Source: Thermoplasmata archaeon
GTDB taxonomy: Archaea; Thermoplasmatota; E2; UBA9212
Length of the DNA: 5,034 nucleotides
Direction of reading: 5' to 3'
Assembly: GCA_013329495.1 (NCBI GenBank)
Contig: DUKC01000195.1
Coordinates: 1-5,034, forward strand
Both the position numbers and the translations under genes were made by a program. Below are positions 5,011 to 5,034 of this stretch, one piece after another. The notes under the pieces were generated by a model. The model worked only from the letters and a program-made list of their open reading frames with translations, did not search any database and was not told the origin of the DNA. Position 1 is the first letter of the stretch. Each line of letters begins with the position of its first letter.

Positions 5011-5034
5011 TGTGACATCCTCCCATCACCAAAT
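5011..5034 (-). mobile_element. IS200/IS605-type right end entering the window edge
   Basis: TGTGACATCCTCCCA (5011-5025) is identical over 15 bases to the terminus at 3611-3625 and points the same way. The next bases, TCACCAAAT, differ, but CCCATCACC would start a hairpin like that of the first copy; its 3' arm would be off-window. The element body should lie to the right, on the minus strand, with its end about 43 bases upstream of the hsp20 ATG. Whether it is a full element with tnpB or another stub cannot be seen. Confidence 0.65.

Noticed and set aside
1..5034. CRISPR array or toxin-antitoxin or defence system
   Set aside because: No regularly spaced repeats are present, and no gene in the window matches a defence family. 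The IS ends are the only mobile signals apart from the integrase stub.

Overview
The window looks like a euryarchaeal chromosome segment, plausibly from the methanogen/ANME-type lineages, although nothing in it fixes the genus. The signs are archaeal: a KEOPS subunit of the Cgi121 family, a KptA/Tpt1 RNA 2'-phosphotransferase with an N-terminal zinc ribbon, two tRNA genes without an encoded CCA, TATA-like elements about 25-40 bases upstream of genes, and Shine-Dalgarno matches of the AGGTGAT type. A RimK-type glutamate ligase would also suit an archaeon that makes F420 or methanopterin. All assignments come from reading the sequence; no search was run.

Layout. Positions 1-223 hold decayed mobile DNA: a hairpin resembling an IS200/IS605 (TnpB-family) end at the left edge, then the N-terminal stub of an archaeal tyrosine integrase next to the 3' end of a tRNA-Arg(GCG) gene. 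Positions 224-2347 are an ordinary information-processing block. On the minus strand run rpiA, cgi121 (overlapping by 4 bases) and tRNA-Arg. Divergent from rpiA, across a 57-base AT-rich spacer, lies kptA on the plus strand, followed by tRNA-Lys(CTT) and a RimK-family ATP-grasp ligase ending at 3290.

Positions 3291-5034 are a scarred region. A small unrecognised minus-strand gene is broken by two apparent +1 T-run shifts (3312-3601). It abuts a roughly 70-base two-hairpin remnant of an IS200/IS605 end (3611-3677), which in turn abuts a glmS gene cut off after its glutaminase domain. An hsp20 small heat-shock gene, with its own terminator, follows on the same strand. At the right edge the same 15-base IS terminus reappears (5011-5025), exactly 1400 bases from the first copy and in the same orientation.

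Functionally, the left block links tRNA biology (t6A synthesis through Cgi121, RNA 2'-phosphate removal through KptA, two tRNAs) with pentose phosphate supply (RpiA). tRNA-Lys(CTT) decodes an ANN codon and has A37, so it is an expected KEOPS substrate. The right block is best read as one or more rearrangements at IS ends that left glmS without its isomerase domains. The most unusual points are the chimeric glmS junction, the repeated IS ends, the unmarked broken gene at 3312-3601, the integrase stub, and a KptA whose fourth catalytic Arg appears to be Gln.
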